NCBI GenBank assembly: GCA_022394775.1
Contig: JAGFCB010000034.1
Coordinates: 1 to 64,000, forward strand
Direction: 5' to 3'
DNA: 64,000 nucleotides
Source: Candidatus Poribacteria bacterium
GTDB taxonomy: Bacteria; Poribacteria; WGA-4E; WGA-3G
In this document: one piece after another, positions 25,608 to 35,089 of the stretch
Layout of the letters: every line of letters begins with the position of its first letter
Position numbering within the stretch: the first letter of the stretch is position 1
Translations under genes and position numbers: made by a program
The notes under the pieces: generated by a model
The model's database searches: none
Seen by the model: only the letters and a program-made list of their open reading frames with translations
Told to the model about the DNA's origin: nothing

Positions 25608-26216
25608 ATGAAAAGGTTAATCTGTTTGTTGCTGACACTCAGTTTAGCACTTGGATTTTTGATAACAAGTTACGCCGAAGATGAAGAATTTGATGCTCGA
25701 AGTGCATCCGATGTCAACGCTGATGGTTTTGTGAACACCCTTGATTTGAGGTTCATCGCTTCACACTTTGGTGCGATGCCCACCGAAGATCAGGTGCCCA
25801 ATCCAGACATCAATAGAGATGACATCGTCAACATTCTTGATTTGGTGCTTGTGGCAAGTTTCCTCGATAAAACATCCGGTATCCCTCTTGAGGTCACTGA
25901 TAAAACTTTCGACGATATTGTTCTGCGTTCCGAACTCCCGATTGTTGTAGAATTCAAATCCGATTTCTGAATATACTGTATACTGATGAAGCCTGTGGTC
26001 ACAGCGGTCGCATTAGAATATCGGGATACCTTCACTTTCGCCAGATTGGACGTGAACACCCAACCCGAAAAAACAGTTGCGTATTACATACGCGGAACCC
26101 CTACCTATATTGTGTTCAAAGATGGGGAGATGATAGACCAGTTTATAGGCGCGATGCCAAGTACTAAGTTGGTGGGGAATATTCTCGGCGCGTTAGGAAT
26201 TGAAGAGACTGAATAG
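25608..26216 (+). CDS. Exported dockerin/thioredoxin protein, probable selenoprotein (UxxC), paralogue
   Basis: A frame of 202 codons interrupted only by TGA at codon 121 (25968-25970). Order: signal peptide (MKRLICLLLTLSLALGFL), two dockerin/EF-hand-like units (DVNADGFVNTLDLRFIAS, DINRDDIVNILDLVLVAS), linker GIPLEVTDKTFDDIVL, thioredoxin fold. The active site reads PIVVEFKSDF-(TGA)-IYCILMKPV: the TGA again stands for the first Cys and the second Cys remains. The cis-Pro loop is RGTPTYIVF. It is a shorter paralogue of the preceding gene, without the Ig repeats. Two genes with the same recoded position argue against chance nonsense mutation. Confidence 0.65.
25968..26008 (+). other. Candidate selenocysteine codon and SECIS-like hairpin 2
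   Basis: TGA at 25968-25970. CTGT (25993-25996), loop GGTC (25997-26000), ACAG (26001-26004); an extended form adds GCC/GGT (25991-25993 with 26006-26008). The loop begins 26 bases after the TGA. GGUC is also the apical loop of the E. coli fdhF SECIS element. Confidence 0.5.
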
Positions 26217-26229
26217 GGTTACTATAAAC

Positions 26230-28173
26230 CTAAACAGCACCTTTGGAGAGTACACCTCCGCGAACAGATACCCCTTCTCGGTGATAAAACCACCATTCTA
26301 ATAGCAGAACAATAAACGCAAGCAGTGCCGGTATCCGCCATACCTCCTGTGTCATCGGTTGGAACCGGTCTGCTGTTACCGCTGGTGTTTCTGCTATGGG
26401 TGCCGTTGCTGAGTGCGACAGTGCCGATACTTGTGCATCAAGCAGATTAACTGTGAACAGCTCAATCTGTACATCATCCGCAAAAAGTGTATAGACCCCT
26501 ACCTGATCCGTTTCAGCAAACATGGCATCAACGACGTTCACCGTCTTGTTATCAGGCTTCTGCACGCGAAGCGTAGCATCATCACCTATCCGACGTGCAA
26601 TCTTTATCTGTTCTCCAGTCCGAAACACGTGCTGTGTCTGCCCTGTATCAAGCGCAAGCGGTCGGAGGAGGGTGCTTCTCGCCTCAAACCATGCTAAGCA
26701 TTGATAGACGAACAGCGGTCCCTCAATGGATGTAGCGAAAGTAGAGATTTTCGGATTGAACGCGTCAAACTCAAAAACAAGAAATTGGCTATCTGCTTCA
26801 GAACCCATCCATACGAGCGCGCCTTTCTCTGTTTCAACGAGTGATTGTCCTGAGAGTGGCAATCTTCGGTGTGTAGTCCCACGCACCTGTAAATTTCGTA
26901 GTGAAACATCTGCTATGAGTGGATGGGTTTCGTTTGTCTTGATAACGCGTCTAATTTCTGTATCCGTTTCTACACTGCGGCTCTCAGTTGCTATAAATGG
27001 CAGATTATTGCCCGGATTGAAAAAGATTAAGTGCGTGCCAGAGGCGACCTCCGAAAAACCACCGAAAGCCTCTTGACCAGAAGGCGTACCTCCATCAAAA
27101 ATTGCTATATCTGCATCGTTAGTACCGTGATAGTCCGACGGGATAATCGTGTTCACTTTCGTGTGATCACCGTATGAATTTAGAAACTGCGGGAGTAAAG
27201 AGTTCTGATTGTTGCTGACAAGTAAGATGCGCAGTGGAGATATAGCAGGCAAAATTGCTGAGGCTTTGTTATCAAGGGCGAAGTCGTCTGTTAATCGAAG
27301 ACGCGCACTGATAACCGTCCGTTCTAAACCACTCGGATTCCCTGAAAACAGGATGGACTTGGTTTTGCCCGGTGGGATAGATGTTGTTTTCTCATCAAGA
27401 TGAGCGTTTTCGACCGCCAATTGAACATCAACGTCTCTGCGCGTATCCGTGAAATTCTGGACACCGACCAGCACTTCATATTGTTCGGCTACGATTTCAA
27501 CGCTGAAATGAACGATACCGATATTTTCAGGATCCGCACCTACTCCGATTTTATGAATGGATAGCGGAGTATCTGGTAGATTTTCAAAGTTATCGCTGAT
27601 AAAGAAGACTTTGTCTTGCGGTGATTCCGAATAGCGCGATGCCGCATCAAAGACAGGGTGTAGGTCGCGTGGTATATGGGTCGGCGTGATATTTTTTATA
27701 GCATTTTGGAGCTTGGCGGTGTCTGTCGTGAAGGCTTCTCGGATATAAGCGTCGGGTTTGGCAGTGCTCGTCACCATGAGCATCATTCCGCCCGTCGCTG
27801 AAATCTGTTCTATGTGTTTCAGCGCTTCTTGCTTTGCGAACTCAAGACGAGTTTTTCCTTTTTCCATTGACAGCATGCTGGCAGCGTTATCAACAATAAG
27901 AATTGCTTTCCCCGATATAGATCCGGGTCCACGTAGCGCGGGACGTGCTACGCTAAACGTGACAAGCAATAAAAACAGCACTTGTAGTAGTGGAAGTAGT
28001 AGGTTCCGGAGTCGTTGGAAGGGGACATTCGCTCTCCGATCCTCATCAGTGGAGAGCCAAAGCATGATGCTGGGGACTCGATAGGTGTGGCGGCGTAATT
28101 TTAGAAAGTGGAGTGCCACCACAATAGGGATGACTCCGAGCAGATAAAACGCGGCAGGGTTCAGGAACTGCAT
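26230..28173 (-). CDS. BatA-type von Willebrand factor A membrane protein
   Basis: A 647-residue protein. Residues 1-80 are the BatA N-terminal block: FLNPAAFYLLGVIPIVVALHFLKLRR, then VPSIMLWLS and a second helix near 58-75. Residues 88-215 form a VWA domain, but the metal site is degenerate (VDNAASML in place of DxSxS). The remainder is beta-rich and extracytoplasmic, with a final helix (residues 615-632) before a short basic tail. Related Bat or aerotolerance proteins act in the envelope with MoxR-type ATPases; none is coded nearby. The start is ATG at 28173, downstream of the small 28212-28604 gene. Confidence 0.8.
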   Translation of the reverse strand: MQFLNPAAFYLLGVIPIVVALHFLKLRRHTYRVPSIMLWLSTDEDRRANVPFQRLRNLLLPLLQVLFLLLVTFSVARPALRGPGSISGKAILIVDNAASMLSMEKGKTRLEFAKQEALKHIEQISATGGMMLMVTSTAKPDAYIREAFTTDTAKLQNAIKNITPTHIPRDLHPVFDAASRYSESPQDKVFFISDNFENLPDTPLSIHKIGVGADPENIGIVHFSVEIVAEQYEVLVGVQNFTDTRRDVDVQLAVENAHLDEKTTSIPPGKTKSILFSGNPSGLERTVISARLRLTDDFALDNKASAILPAISPLRILLVSNNQNSLLPQFLNSYGDHTKVNTIIPSDYHGTNDADIAIFDGGTPSGQEAFGGFSEVASGTHLIFFNPGNNLPFIATESRSVETDTEIRRVIKTNETHPLIADVSLRNLQVRGTTHRRLPLSGQSLVETEKGALVWMGSEADSQFLVFEFDAFNPKISTFATSIEGPLFVYQCLAWFEARSTLLRPLALDTGQTQHVFRTGEQIKIARRIGDDATLRVQKPDNKTVNVVDAMFAETDQVGVYTLFADDVQIELFTVNLLDAQVSALSHSATAPIAETPAVTADRFQPMTQEVWRIPALLAFIVLLLEWWFYHREGVSVRGGVLSKGAV

Positions 28174-28211
28174 TTTTATAGTTTTCAGTTTTCAGTTTAC
28201 CGCAAAGAACC

Positions 28212-28604
28212 TTAAGAATCCTCTTTTTCTTTGAGACTTTGCATGACCTCTTCGGCATCTAATTTGCCGACTTCGCCATAGTTTTCCAAACGCTCGCACG
28301 CTGCCCGGACCTTATCGTGTTCATCAAGCTCCAGATAGAGGCTTGCCAGATTCTTATGCATTTCCCGAAACACACCTGGCCAATTCCGTTCGCCTTCTTT
28401 ATCGACAATGCGGGTTGCATTTTCGAGGGCGGTGTTAACAACCTCGTCTAACGCGATTTTCTCTTCATTTGAGATGCGAAAATCTGCATCTTTGCGTTTT
28501 TCGTTGTAGGCTTTTAATTGCCCCAATGCTTTGTCGCATTCGTTATATGTTTTTTCTATGCTTAACGCGCCTTCAAAAATTTTTGATAAAAATCCAAATT
28601 TCAT
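28212..28604 (-). CDS. Small helical protein of unknown function
   Basis: A 130-residue, highly charged, all-helical protein with no signal peptide. KNLASLYLELDEHDKVRAACERLENYGEVG resembles a single TPR-type helical pair, but no full repeat is convincing. A GGAGAGACC site precedes the ATG. It lies between the LamG gene and the BatA-type gene on the same strand, with 38 bases to the latter. The function is not recognised. Confidence 0.65.
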   Translation of the reverse strand: MKFGFLSKIFEGALSIEKTYNECDKALGQLKAYNEKRKDADFRISNEEKIALDEVVNTALENATRIVDKEGERNWPGVFREMHKNLASLYLELDEHDKVRAACERLENYGEVGKLDAEEVMQSLKEKEDS

Positions 28605-28662
28605 GGTCTCTCCGAGTCAGTGTAGGGTGAGACAGGTTATGTCCCACCCAGAAATAATAGTG

Positions 28663-29439
28663 TTAGAAATCGGTTTTCAGTTCTCCCCACGTTACTGCCA
28701 GCTTGTCCCGCGCTTCAACTGCAAGCACCCCTGGAACGCTGAGTTCCATTGACGCTTGGATTTCCTCTTCAGTCAAAGCTGCAGCGTATATGACGACTTC
28801 ATCAATAATCGCGTCCTCGACCTTGTGAAGGGTAGGGTTCTCACCTGCCCCGATGTAAATCGCTGCCTCTTTATGCTCAGGCAAATCGAAATTCTCAGGT
28901 TGGGCACCGATGAATTCGCCGTTGATATAGATTTTGCCATCTTTGCCATCGGCGACCATGACGTAGTGGTACCACTCATCCAATTCAAATTGAAAATTAC
29001 CGAGACTCTTGTCGGCATGGTGCCCAGCATCCCAAAACGGGTTGAAACCGGGGTTCACCATAATCCGGTATTCGCAACATCCAGCCGCTGCGGCTTCAAT
29101 TGAGATGATACCGTCATACGCAGCGTGTTCATTGAGATAGAACCACGCTTCCATCGTGATTACACCCTTTTCGCCGATCGGAACGATAAAATCATTTGCA
29201 GCCATTTGGACAACACCGCCGTTGAGACGTATCCCTTTTTTAAACGCACCGTCAACAAGGGATCCTTTCCCGGCGAGTTCTGCCTGATTTCCGTTGCCGG
29301 AATCGTCAGTAATTTTGTTACCGCTTATCCTGTCAAAAGAGTAGTAGACAAGGATGTCCTCTTCCTCGACAGCATGAGAGAGACTCACAGCAAATATGCA
29401 TACTGCTAAAAGTCCCAACAGAAATAGATTTCTACGCAT
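28663..29439 (-). CDS. Exported LamG/concanavalin-A-like protein with TTWG-type C-terminal tail
   Basis: A 258-residue protein with a signal peptide (about 1-23). Residues 30-225 form one LamG-type jelly roll: VYYSFDRISGNKITDDSGNGNQAEL, FKKGIRLNGGVVQM, ITMEAWFYLNEH, KIYINGEFIGAQ and IDEVVIYAAALTEEEI. Such domains bind carbohydrates or surface polymers. The last 20 residues, VLAVEARDKLAVTWGELKT, match the ends of three other LamG proteins and the Kelch protein in this window. GGAGG precedes the ATG. Confidence 0.82.
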   Translation of the reverse strand: MRRNLFLLGLLAVCIFAVSLSHAVEEEDILVYYSFDRISGNKITDDSGNGNQAELAGKGSLVDGAFKKGIRLNGGVVQMAANDFIVPIGEKGVITMEAWFYLNEHAAYDGIISIEAAAAGCCEYRIMVNPGFNPFWDAGHHADKSLGNFQFELDEWYHYVMVADGKDGKIYINGEFIGAQPENFDLPEHKEAAIYIGAGENPTLHKVEDAIIDEVVIYAAALTEEEIQASMELSVPGVLAVEARDKLAVTWGELKTDF

Positions 29440-29615
29440 TTTTTTCCTCCATTGATGTAACTAATTGAAATAATTCTAACACAAATGAGGAACAGTGTCA
29501 AAGCATTATTTGGTTTTCAAGAGTTAGCTTTCAGCGAAGTTGTATAGGTTCAGCGATTTTCCGATAACTGCGTCGCCGTTTCTTCTATTCTGAGCACGCA
29601 TAGAATCATTTCATC

Positions 29616-29644
29616 TTGCGGGTTAGAACGTAAAGTGCTACAAT
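29616..29644 (+). promoter_or_regulatory. Promoter giving a leaderless uppP mRNA
   Basis: TTGCGG (29616-29621), 17-base spacer, TACAAT (29639-29644) with extended TGc. The ATG at 29651 begins 6 bases after the -10 box, so transcription should start at or next to the A of ATG. No ribosome binding site is present. Confidence 0.65.
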
Positions 29645-29650
29645 AGTCCT

Positions 29651-30475
29651 ATGACCTTTCTTGAAGCGATTCTTCTCGGTATTTTACAAGGCTTAACCGA
29701 ATTCCTACCTATTAGCAGCTCAGGACATCTTGTTTTGGCACAGCAGTTTCTTGGACTGAAGGAGCCACTCGTTTTTTTCGATGTAATGCTCCACGTAGGG
29801 ACGTTGGCAGCTGTACTCGTCGTATATCGCGAAGCCATCGGGAAATTAGCGATAGGCGGCGTTTCTACACTTGTGGACACTCAATTTTGGCGAAAACCGA
29901 GTGCTACCTTCAATACATCCACCGAACTCAAGTTCATATCACTGATACTGCTCGGCTCTATTCCGACAGGTGTCATCGCAGTGTTGTTCAAGGATCAGTT
30001 AGAGTCTTTTTTCCATGAAGTCCAACTCGTGAGTATCATGTTAATTCTGACAGGTCTTATCCTACAACTGCCTCGCCTTCGTAAACGGGATGTAGCAAGC
30101 AGTGCATTGAAGACGTGGCATGCGCCGCTTATCGGGATTGCACAAGGCTGTGCAATTACACCGGGCATTTCTCGTTCGGGCACAACAATCTCGTTAGCAC
30201 TGTTTTTAGGTGTTCCAGCGAAAACGGCTGCGGAATACTCTTTTCTCCTCTCGATTCCTGCGATACTTGGGGCGGTTGTGCTGAAAATCCGGGATGTTGG
30301 AGATACTGCCATACCACTATACATCGTGGGGGCGGGAATGCTCGCTGCATTTATTGTCGGCTATCTCGCGTTGCGGCTACTATTGGCTGTGCTAAATCGA
30401 GGTAAATTCTCACTGTTTTCTTACTACTGCATCGTTTTAGGATTGGTATCGTTCTTAATTGCCTTAACCCAATAA
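29651..30475 (+). CDS. uppP: Undecaprenyl-diphosphatase
   Basis: Recycles the lipid carrier of cell-wall synthesis by removing a phosphate from undecaprenyl diphosphate at the membrane; also known as BacA. The two conserved blocks are GLTEFLPISSSGHL (near residues 14-28) and ITPGISRSGTTISLAL (near 176-191). About seven or eight membrane helices and 274 residues are normal for the family. Together with murA it supports a peptidoglycan-containing envelope. Its 3' end overlaps the convergent methyltransferase gene by 52 bases. Confidence 0.95.
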   Translation: MTFLEAILLGILQGLTEFLPISSSGHLVLAQQFLGLKEPLVFFDVMLHVGTLAAVLVVYREAIGKLAIGGVSTLVDTQFWRKPSATFNTSTELKFISLILLGSIPTGVIAVLFKDQLESFFHEVQLVSIMLILTGLILQLPRLRKRDVASSALKTWHAPLIGIAQGCAITPGISRSGTTISLALFLGVPAKTAAEYSFLLSIPAILGAVVLKIRDVGDTAIPLYIVGAGMLAAFIVGYLALRLLLAVLNRGKFSLFSYYCIVLGLVSFLIALTQ

Positions 30476-31119
30476 GTCGCGACACATCCCAAGATTTTTT
30501 GATTATAGTGGCGCACCGCTGGCACGACACCGATACTCTCCAAGAGGTCACAAATTTTCCTGTCGTTCTGGAGTGTGTTTCGGATCCATTTTTTCCCGGT
30601 ACATCTATAAATTAGACTGGCGAGATACATCTGCAGCGGCTTGAGTCTGAAGCGTTTGAGATAGCGGAGTGGGAAGCCTAAGCCGTGTCCGGAGATAGCG
30701 AGCGTCCCGCCGGGTTTCAAGACGCGTGCGAGTTCAGTCAAAGCAACTGTGTCGTCAGGCACGTGTGGCATGACCAGGAAACAGGTTACGAGATCAAAAG
30801 TTTCATCTGCGAACGGTAACGTCGGGAGTGATGCACGGAGCAAGGTCGGCACTGCAGAAGGTGGGGCTATTGATTTTTGGATTTGAGAGCGTCCAAACAC
30901 CAAGAAGGTCTCGTCTATATCAACACCGATAAGGAGTTCCGGTGCATCGGTGGAGAGTGCAACGAGGAGGTTCCCTGGTCCGCATCCGACATCTAACACC
31001 CTTTTACCAGTAGCATTGATATTCAGTGTTTCAAGTTGTTTTCGTGTTGTGCCGTGTTTTAATTCGTGGTAAGCGTTCTGGATATAGGCATCATGCCATT
31101 TGGTCAATCTATTTTCCAT
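30424..31119 (-). CDS. Class I SAM-dependent methyltransferase
   Basis: A 231-residue methyltransferase. Motif I is RVLDVGCGPGNLLVAL, the acidic end of strand 2 is IGVDIDETF, motif II is FADETFDLVTCFLVMPHVPD and motif III is ELARVLKPGGTLAISG. The C-terminal part (ICDLLESIGV) is typical of small-molecule or lipid methyltransferases. It is the last gene of the reverse-strand run that includes two glycosyltransferases, so a sugar, lipid or polyprenyl substrate is plausible. It is 10 bases from the GT4 gene and overlaps the end of uppP. Confidence 0.85.
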   Translation of the reverse strand: MENRLTKWHDAYIQNAYHELKHGTTRKQLETLNINATGKRVLDVGCGPGNLLVALSTDAPELLIGVDIDETFLVFGRSQIQKSIAPPSAVPTLLRASLPTLPFADETFDLVTCFLVMPHVPDDTVALTELARVLKPGGTLAISGHGLGFPLRYLKRFRLKPLQMYLASLIYRCTGKKWIRNTLQNDRKICDLLESIGVVPAVRHYNQKILGCVATYWVKAIKNDTNPKTMQ

Positions 31120-31129
31120 TTTTTAAATA

Positions 31130-32224
31130 TTATAAAAACTGTTTATAGAGAGCTTCCAATTTCTTGATAGATTCCGCACTATTGAACTTCTCCTGAATAG
31201 TTGCGCGTGCGTTTTTACCTAATTCCGTTGCAAAATCAGGAGCAGTCAATACCCGTTGCAGTGCCGATGCTAATGATGTTGGATCTTTCGCGGGAACTCG
31301 AACGCCGTTTGCCTCGTCTTCAACCAGGTCTACAATGCCACCTACATCTGATGCAATACAAGGCATCCCGATCCCCATCGCCTCAATTAGCGCGTTTGGT
31401 GAACTTTCGTGTAGTGAGGGCAGCACGAAAACATCCGCTGTCAAGAGTACAGAGAAAACATCCTCACAAAAACCGGGGAATGTTATCTGATTGGAAAGTC
31501 CATATTCTGCCACAAGTGCATGGAGTTCTGCTTCCAGTTCACCCTCACCGAGAAACATGCATTGCCACGCGATATCTTGCTGTTTGAGTAAATTCAACGC
31601 CTCGATTAGATACTGGTGCCCTTTTTCGGGGGCGAACCGTCCGACGCTGACTATCAATTTTACCTTGGTATCGGGTGCTTGAGGCTGTGTCCATACTTCA
31701 GTCGGTAATTCTAATAGGTTTGGGATGCTAAAAATCTTTTTGTCTGGATACAGCTGACAGAGATGGCGTTGGATTGGTTGGGAGTTCGTCAGCAGTATAT
31801 TGGTGGTGTTGTAGATAAATTTTTCTGTTAGCCAGAGCCGAAACCCACTGTATCTCGCATGGTAATCGCCGCGCTGGGAGGCGATAAACGGAATACGTCG
31901 CCAAAAGCCGCACTTCCGAGAGAGTCCGCAGAGAAAATTGGAGTACCAGAGCCAACTATGTACGATGTCGGGTTGGGTCGCTTTAATAATACCGGCGATC
32001 GCGAACGCTTTTTCTAATAGATACCTGCGTTTGTCTTTGATTGTGAGTGTGATAATCTCTCGGACACACGGTATTGCTGCAAGTTCTGCTGCGCGTTCGC
32101 CTTCGGCACGGCTCAGCACAACGGATGCCTCATACTGCTCAGGTGGTAATTGTGCTAATGTCTTGAGCAACTGCGATTCGGCACCGTCTTTTGTCATGGA
32201 ATCAATAACATAAAGTATTCGCAA
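31130..32224 (-). CDS. Glycosyltransferase family 4 (GT-B)
   Basis: A 364-residue retaining glycosyltransferase, probably at the inner face of the membrane. The N-terminal domain starts RILYVIDSMTKDGAESQLL; the C-terminal donor domain has LIVSVGRFAPEKGHQYLIEAL, the EX7E motif in HESSPNALIEAMGIGMPCIASDVGG and a final FNSAESIKKLEALY. The start codon is TTG at 32224, preceded by AAGGAAAG; no ATG fits. It belongs with the GT39 gene upstream and the methyltransferase downstream, suggesting a polysaccharide or glycolipid pathway. Donor and acceptor are unknown. Confidence 0.88.
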   Translation of the reverse strand: MRILYVIDSMTKDGAESQLLKTLAQLPPEQYEASVVLSRAEGERAAELAAIPCVREIITLTIKDKRRYLLEKAFAIAGIIKATQPDIVHSWLWYSNFLCGLSRKCGFWRRIPFIASQRGDYHARYSGFRLWLTEKFIYNTTNILLTNSQPIQRHLCQLYPDKKIFSIPNLLELPTEVWTQPQAPDTKVKLIVSVGRFAPEKGHQYLIEALNLLKQQDIAWQCMFLGEGELEAELHALVAEYGLSNQITFPGFCEDVFSVLLTADVFVLPSLHESSPNALIEAMGIGMPCIASDVGGIVDLVEDEANGVRVPAKDPTSLASALQRVLTAPDFATELGKNARATIQEKFNSAESIKKLEALYKQFL

Positions 32225-32394
32225 TTTTTTAACTTTCCTTGCGGTTCGGTGAGGTATGTCGTGCTAACACGCGCCTTTCCGTATATCCGTCCTCCATTTC
32301 ATTACGGACTGCTTTTGGGTATGCCTGGCTGTTTTTGGTTAATGCGCGTGGTAGGTAGCAACGTTGACTGCGCGCGGACAAACTAAAAAAGCAC

Positions 32395-33912
32395 TTACCA
32401 ATACGTGTAAAGTAGGACTTCCCCGATGATAAGTTGTGCCACGAGTATACCGCACACCCAGTAGAGATCGGAGATCGGGCGATCCGTGAGGTGTTTGGCG
32501 ACGGGGATAACGAAGAATGGCACCATGAAAATCCAGATACGCTCAACTTCCATTGTGAACAAAGTCGAGAATGTGAAAAAGAGGAGTGTAATCAGGAAGC
32601 CGATGACGAAAGTGTCTACGTGCTCGTGCCGAAAAATCCAAGAAATTCGTGATTCACCAATTGGCTGTTCAGAGGTACGCGTGTTGTGTCGCCACTCCGT
32701 TATTGTTGAGGCGAGTTGCCGGAGCCAAACAGTTGTTATCGGGAACCCCACACCGATGAGAAAAGCAAATAGATTTGCGAAACTCAGGTGGAAATAACGT
32801 CCGATACTTTCGTACCCTGTTCCCATGCCCATTTCATCTTTTTTGATCGCTGCCCAGAGTGCTTCAATCGGACGGAATCCGGTCAGGACGAATAACAGAA
32901 GGTAGAATCCGATGAATCCTGAACTCGCGAACAGGAGAACTTTAAGATACTGCACGAACCGTTTCCGTTCCAATAAGGCGATCACGCACAAAAACACACC
33001 CACAACCACTGTTGAATAAGTCATAAACATCCCAAGTGCAAGCGAGATGCCTGTGAATAAACTATACGGACGGAATTCATTCCATTTCTGGTCGGCTATG
33101 GTTTCCCGTTCTCGCGCCATATAAAAGAGGTAGACGCTCAAGATCGGGAAGACACTGAAGGGACCATCCATTGAGGTACCGGTGAACATCACAAAGTTGG
33201 GTGTGATAAGAAATAGGAGGAGTGCGTAACGTGCGACTTTTTTGCCGTAAAGTATCTCAGCAAGCCGATAGATCGGTATCACTGTGATCGCGGTGAAGAG
33301 AATGGAGATTAATGATGCCGATATGAGATTGTAACCGAAGAGTCCGCTAACAAGCCACAAGAAAATCACGCCTCCCGGTGGATGCGTGCGTGTATGTCCT
33401 GAAAGTGTACCAAACAATTCAGGTTTGCTGTAATCCCTTAAGAACGTGATCCCGAGTTCGTCAACGCGTGGAACATCACCGTAATACTCCAATGAAGTTC
33501 GTGTATAAGGTTCTAAAAGCGTCAAGATTCGCTCTTTCGCGCCTTCTGCCCCGATTTCTCGGTATCCATCAATTTGGGCGACCCCAATGTTAATCACGCA
33601 GAAAAGTGCAATTGCTACCCAGAGTAAACGCCGATTCGAGACTTGCGAATCCATGCATAGATGGCGGAAATACAAATAGCACATACATACGATGAGTGCG
33701 GCGGGTAACGTCCATACACTGAAATCAAAACTCGGTTGGGCGTAAAGCGGTACAACATGATTGTTATATCCGACTGCTCCCAAGTCAAGTCCTGTCTCGC
33801 GCATGATATATTTTAGGAGCAGGTGATACGCAGCGAAAAATAGCGCGATTAATCCAATTTGGACGGGTATTGACTGAATGGCTTTTTGGTTGTGCTGCTG
33901 AATATCTTTCAT
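32395..33912 (-). CDS. GT-C glycosyltransferase, PMT/ArnT-like (GT39 type)
   Basis: A 505-residue integral membrane protein with about 11 helices. The first extracytoplasmic part has GHTRTHPPGGVIFLWLVSG, close to the loop that follows the catalytic region in PMT-like enzymes, then the helices NLISASLISILFTAITVIPIYRLAEILYG. Such enzymes take sugars from polyprenyl phosphate and act on the outer face. The gene is 9 bases after ispG, whose pathway supplies polyprenyl carriers, and 170 bases before the GT4 gene. Acceptor unknown. Confidence 0.72.
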   Translation of the reverse strand: MKDIQQHNQKAIQSIPVQIGLIALFFAAYHLLLKYIMRETGLDLGAVGYNNHVVPLYAQPSFDFSVWTLPAALIVCMCYLYFRHLCMDSQVSNRRLLWVAIALFCVINIGVAQIDGYREIGAEGAKERILTLLEPYTRTSLEYYGDVPRVDELGITFLRDYSKPELFGTLSGHTRTHPPGGVIFLWLVSGLFGYNLISASLISILFTAITVIPIYRLAEILYGKKVARYALLLFLITPNFVMFTGTSMDGPFSVFPILSVYLFYMARERETIADQKWNEFRPYSLFTGISLALGMFMTYSTVVVGVFLCVIALLERKRFVQYLKVLLFASSGFIGFYLLLFVLTGFRPIEALWAAIKKDEMGMGTGYESIGRYFHLSFANLFAFLIGVGFPITTVWLRQLASTITEWRHNTRTSEQPIGESRISWIFRHEHVDTFVIGFLITLLFFTFSTLFTMEVERIWIFMVPFFVIPVAKHLTDRPISDLYWVCGILVAQLIIGEVLLYTYW

Positions 33913-33921
33913 CTTTACCCT

Positions 33922-35046
33922 CTATGAGGCATTATCAATCTGAGATGCTTGAAGTTGCTGTGCTGCCTCGAGTAGTGCATTCGCTAAAAACTCAGGATTG
34001 ACTTCGTCGCGCCCTCGGAAGGTTTGGACGCGTTCACCGCGCACTTTAAGGACTGCGAGTTCTTTACCGCCCAAGTGGATACCGACCTCAGCATTGCGGG
34101 TTTCACCGGGGCCGTTGACTTCACAGCCCATCACCGCCACAGGAATGTTGATGCCGTGTTTCTCCAAGAGTTCTTCGGCGACAGCAACGATGTTTTCATA
34201 ATCCGCATCTGGATCACCACGCCCACAGAACGGACAAGAGACTACGTCCAGCATGTCTTCCGCCATACCGAGTGCGCGCAAGAGTTCTTTCGCCGTCAAG
34301 ACTTCTTCAACGGGGTCGCCAGTAATCGAGATGCGTATCGTATCACCGATCCCCTCCATTAGAAGTGTACCGATGCCGAGCGTCGATTTGACATGCGCAC
34401 GCCTCGGTGTCCCGGCTTCTGTTACACCGAGATGTAATGGATACGGAACTTTTGCTGAGAGTTGGCGGTTCGCCTCTATCATGCGAATCGGATCGCTCGA
34501 TTTAACGGAGATAGCGATGTCTCTGAAATCGTGCTCTTCACAGATATTGACGTGCCGCATCGCGCTCTCCACCAACGCCTCGGCTGTCGGCGACGGGTAT
34601 TTATCCAGCAGATCCTTTTCGAGCGATCCCTCGTTAACCCCGATACGGATGGGGATATTCGCTGCTTTCGCTGCAGACAGGACCTCTGCAATCCGCTTCT
34701 CGTTACCAATATTACCCGGATTGATACGGACTTTTGCGACCCCAGCATCTACTGCAGCAAGTGCATACCGGTAGTTGAAATGGATATCTGATACTATCGG
34801 AACAGATGCGCGCTTCACAATCGAACTGAGTGCTTTCGCGTCCTCTTCCTCTGGGACAGCAACGCGGACAATCTGCGCGCCCGCTTCTGCACACCGTTCT
34901 ACTTGTGCTAATGTTGCATCAACATCGTGCGTCAGTGTCGTCGTCATCGTCTGGATAGAGACAGGACTGCCACCGCCGATTGGGACATCTCCTACCATAA
35001 TTTTACGTGTCGCTCGTTTGTTGGTGATCTGTATGAGTTCTTTCAT
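33922..35046 (-). CDS. ispG: 4-hydroxy-3-methylbut-2-enyl diphosphate synthase
   Basis: Penultimate enzyme of the MEP isoprenoid pathway, with a [4Fe-4S] cluster; also called GcpE. The N-terminal TIM barrel has PVSIQTMTTT, AQIVRVAVP, VSDIHFNYRYAL and KVRINPGNIG. The C-terminal cluster ligands are in VSCPFCGRGDPD and GCEVNGPGETRNAEVGI. The length of 374 residues is the short bacterial form. The start is taken at ATG 35046; an in-frame GTG seven codons earlier is possible. Neither has a good ribosome binding site. It is co-directional with hisC and the GT39 gene. Confidence 0.95.
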   Translation of the reverse strand: MKELIQITNKRATRKIMVGDVPIGGGSPVSIQTMTTTLTHDVDATLAQVERCAEAGAQIVRVAVPEEEDAKALSSIVKRASVPIVSDIHFNYRYALAAVDAGVAKVRINPGNIGNEKRIAEVLSAAKAANIPIRIGVNEGSLEKDLLDKYPSPTAEALVESAMRHVNICEEHDFRDIAISVKSSDPIRMIEANRQLSAKVPYPLHLGVTEAGTPRRAHVKSTLGIGTLLMEGIGDTIRISITGDPVEEVLTAKELLRALGMAEDMLDVVSCPFCGRGDPDADYENIVAVAEELLEKHGINIPVAVMGCEVNGPGETRNAEVGIHLGGKELAVLKVRGERVQTFRGRDEVNPEFLANALLEAAQQLQASQIDNAS

Positions 35047-35089
35047 AGTTTTTTTAATGGTTATCACTTATCATGCTTCGCAGCGAGAG

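Noticed and set aside
32225-32394. Reverse-strand frame through the gap between GT39 and GT4 genes
   Set aside because: It runs into the GT39 gene in another frame and has no ribosome binding site or motif. The gap may be a repeat, but no second copy is in this window.
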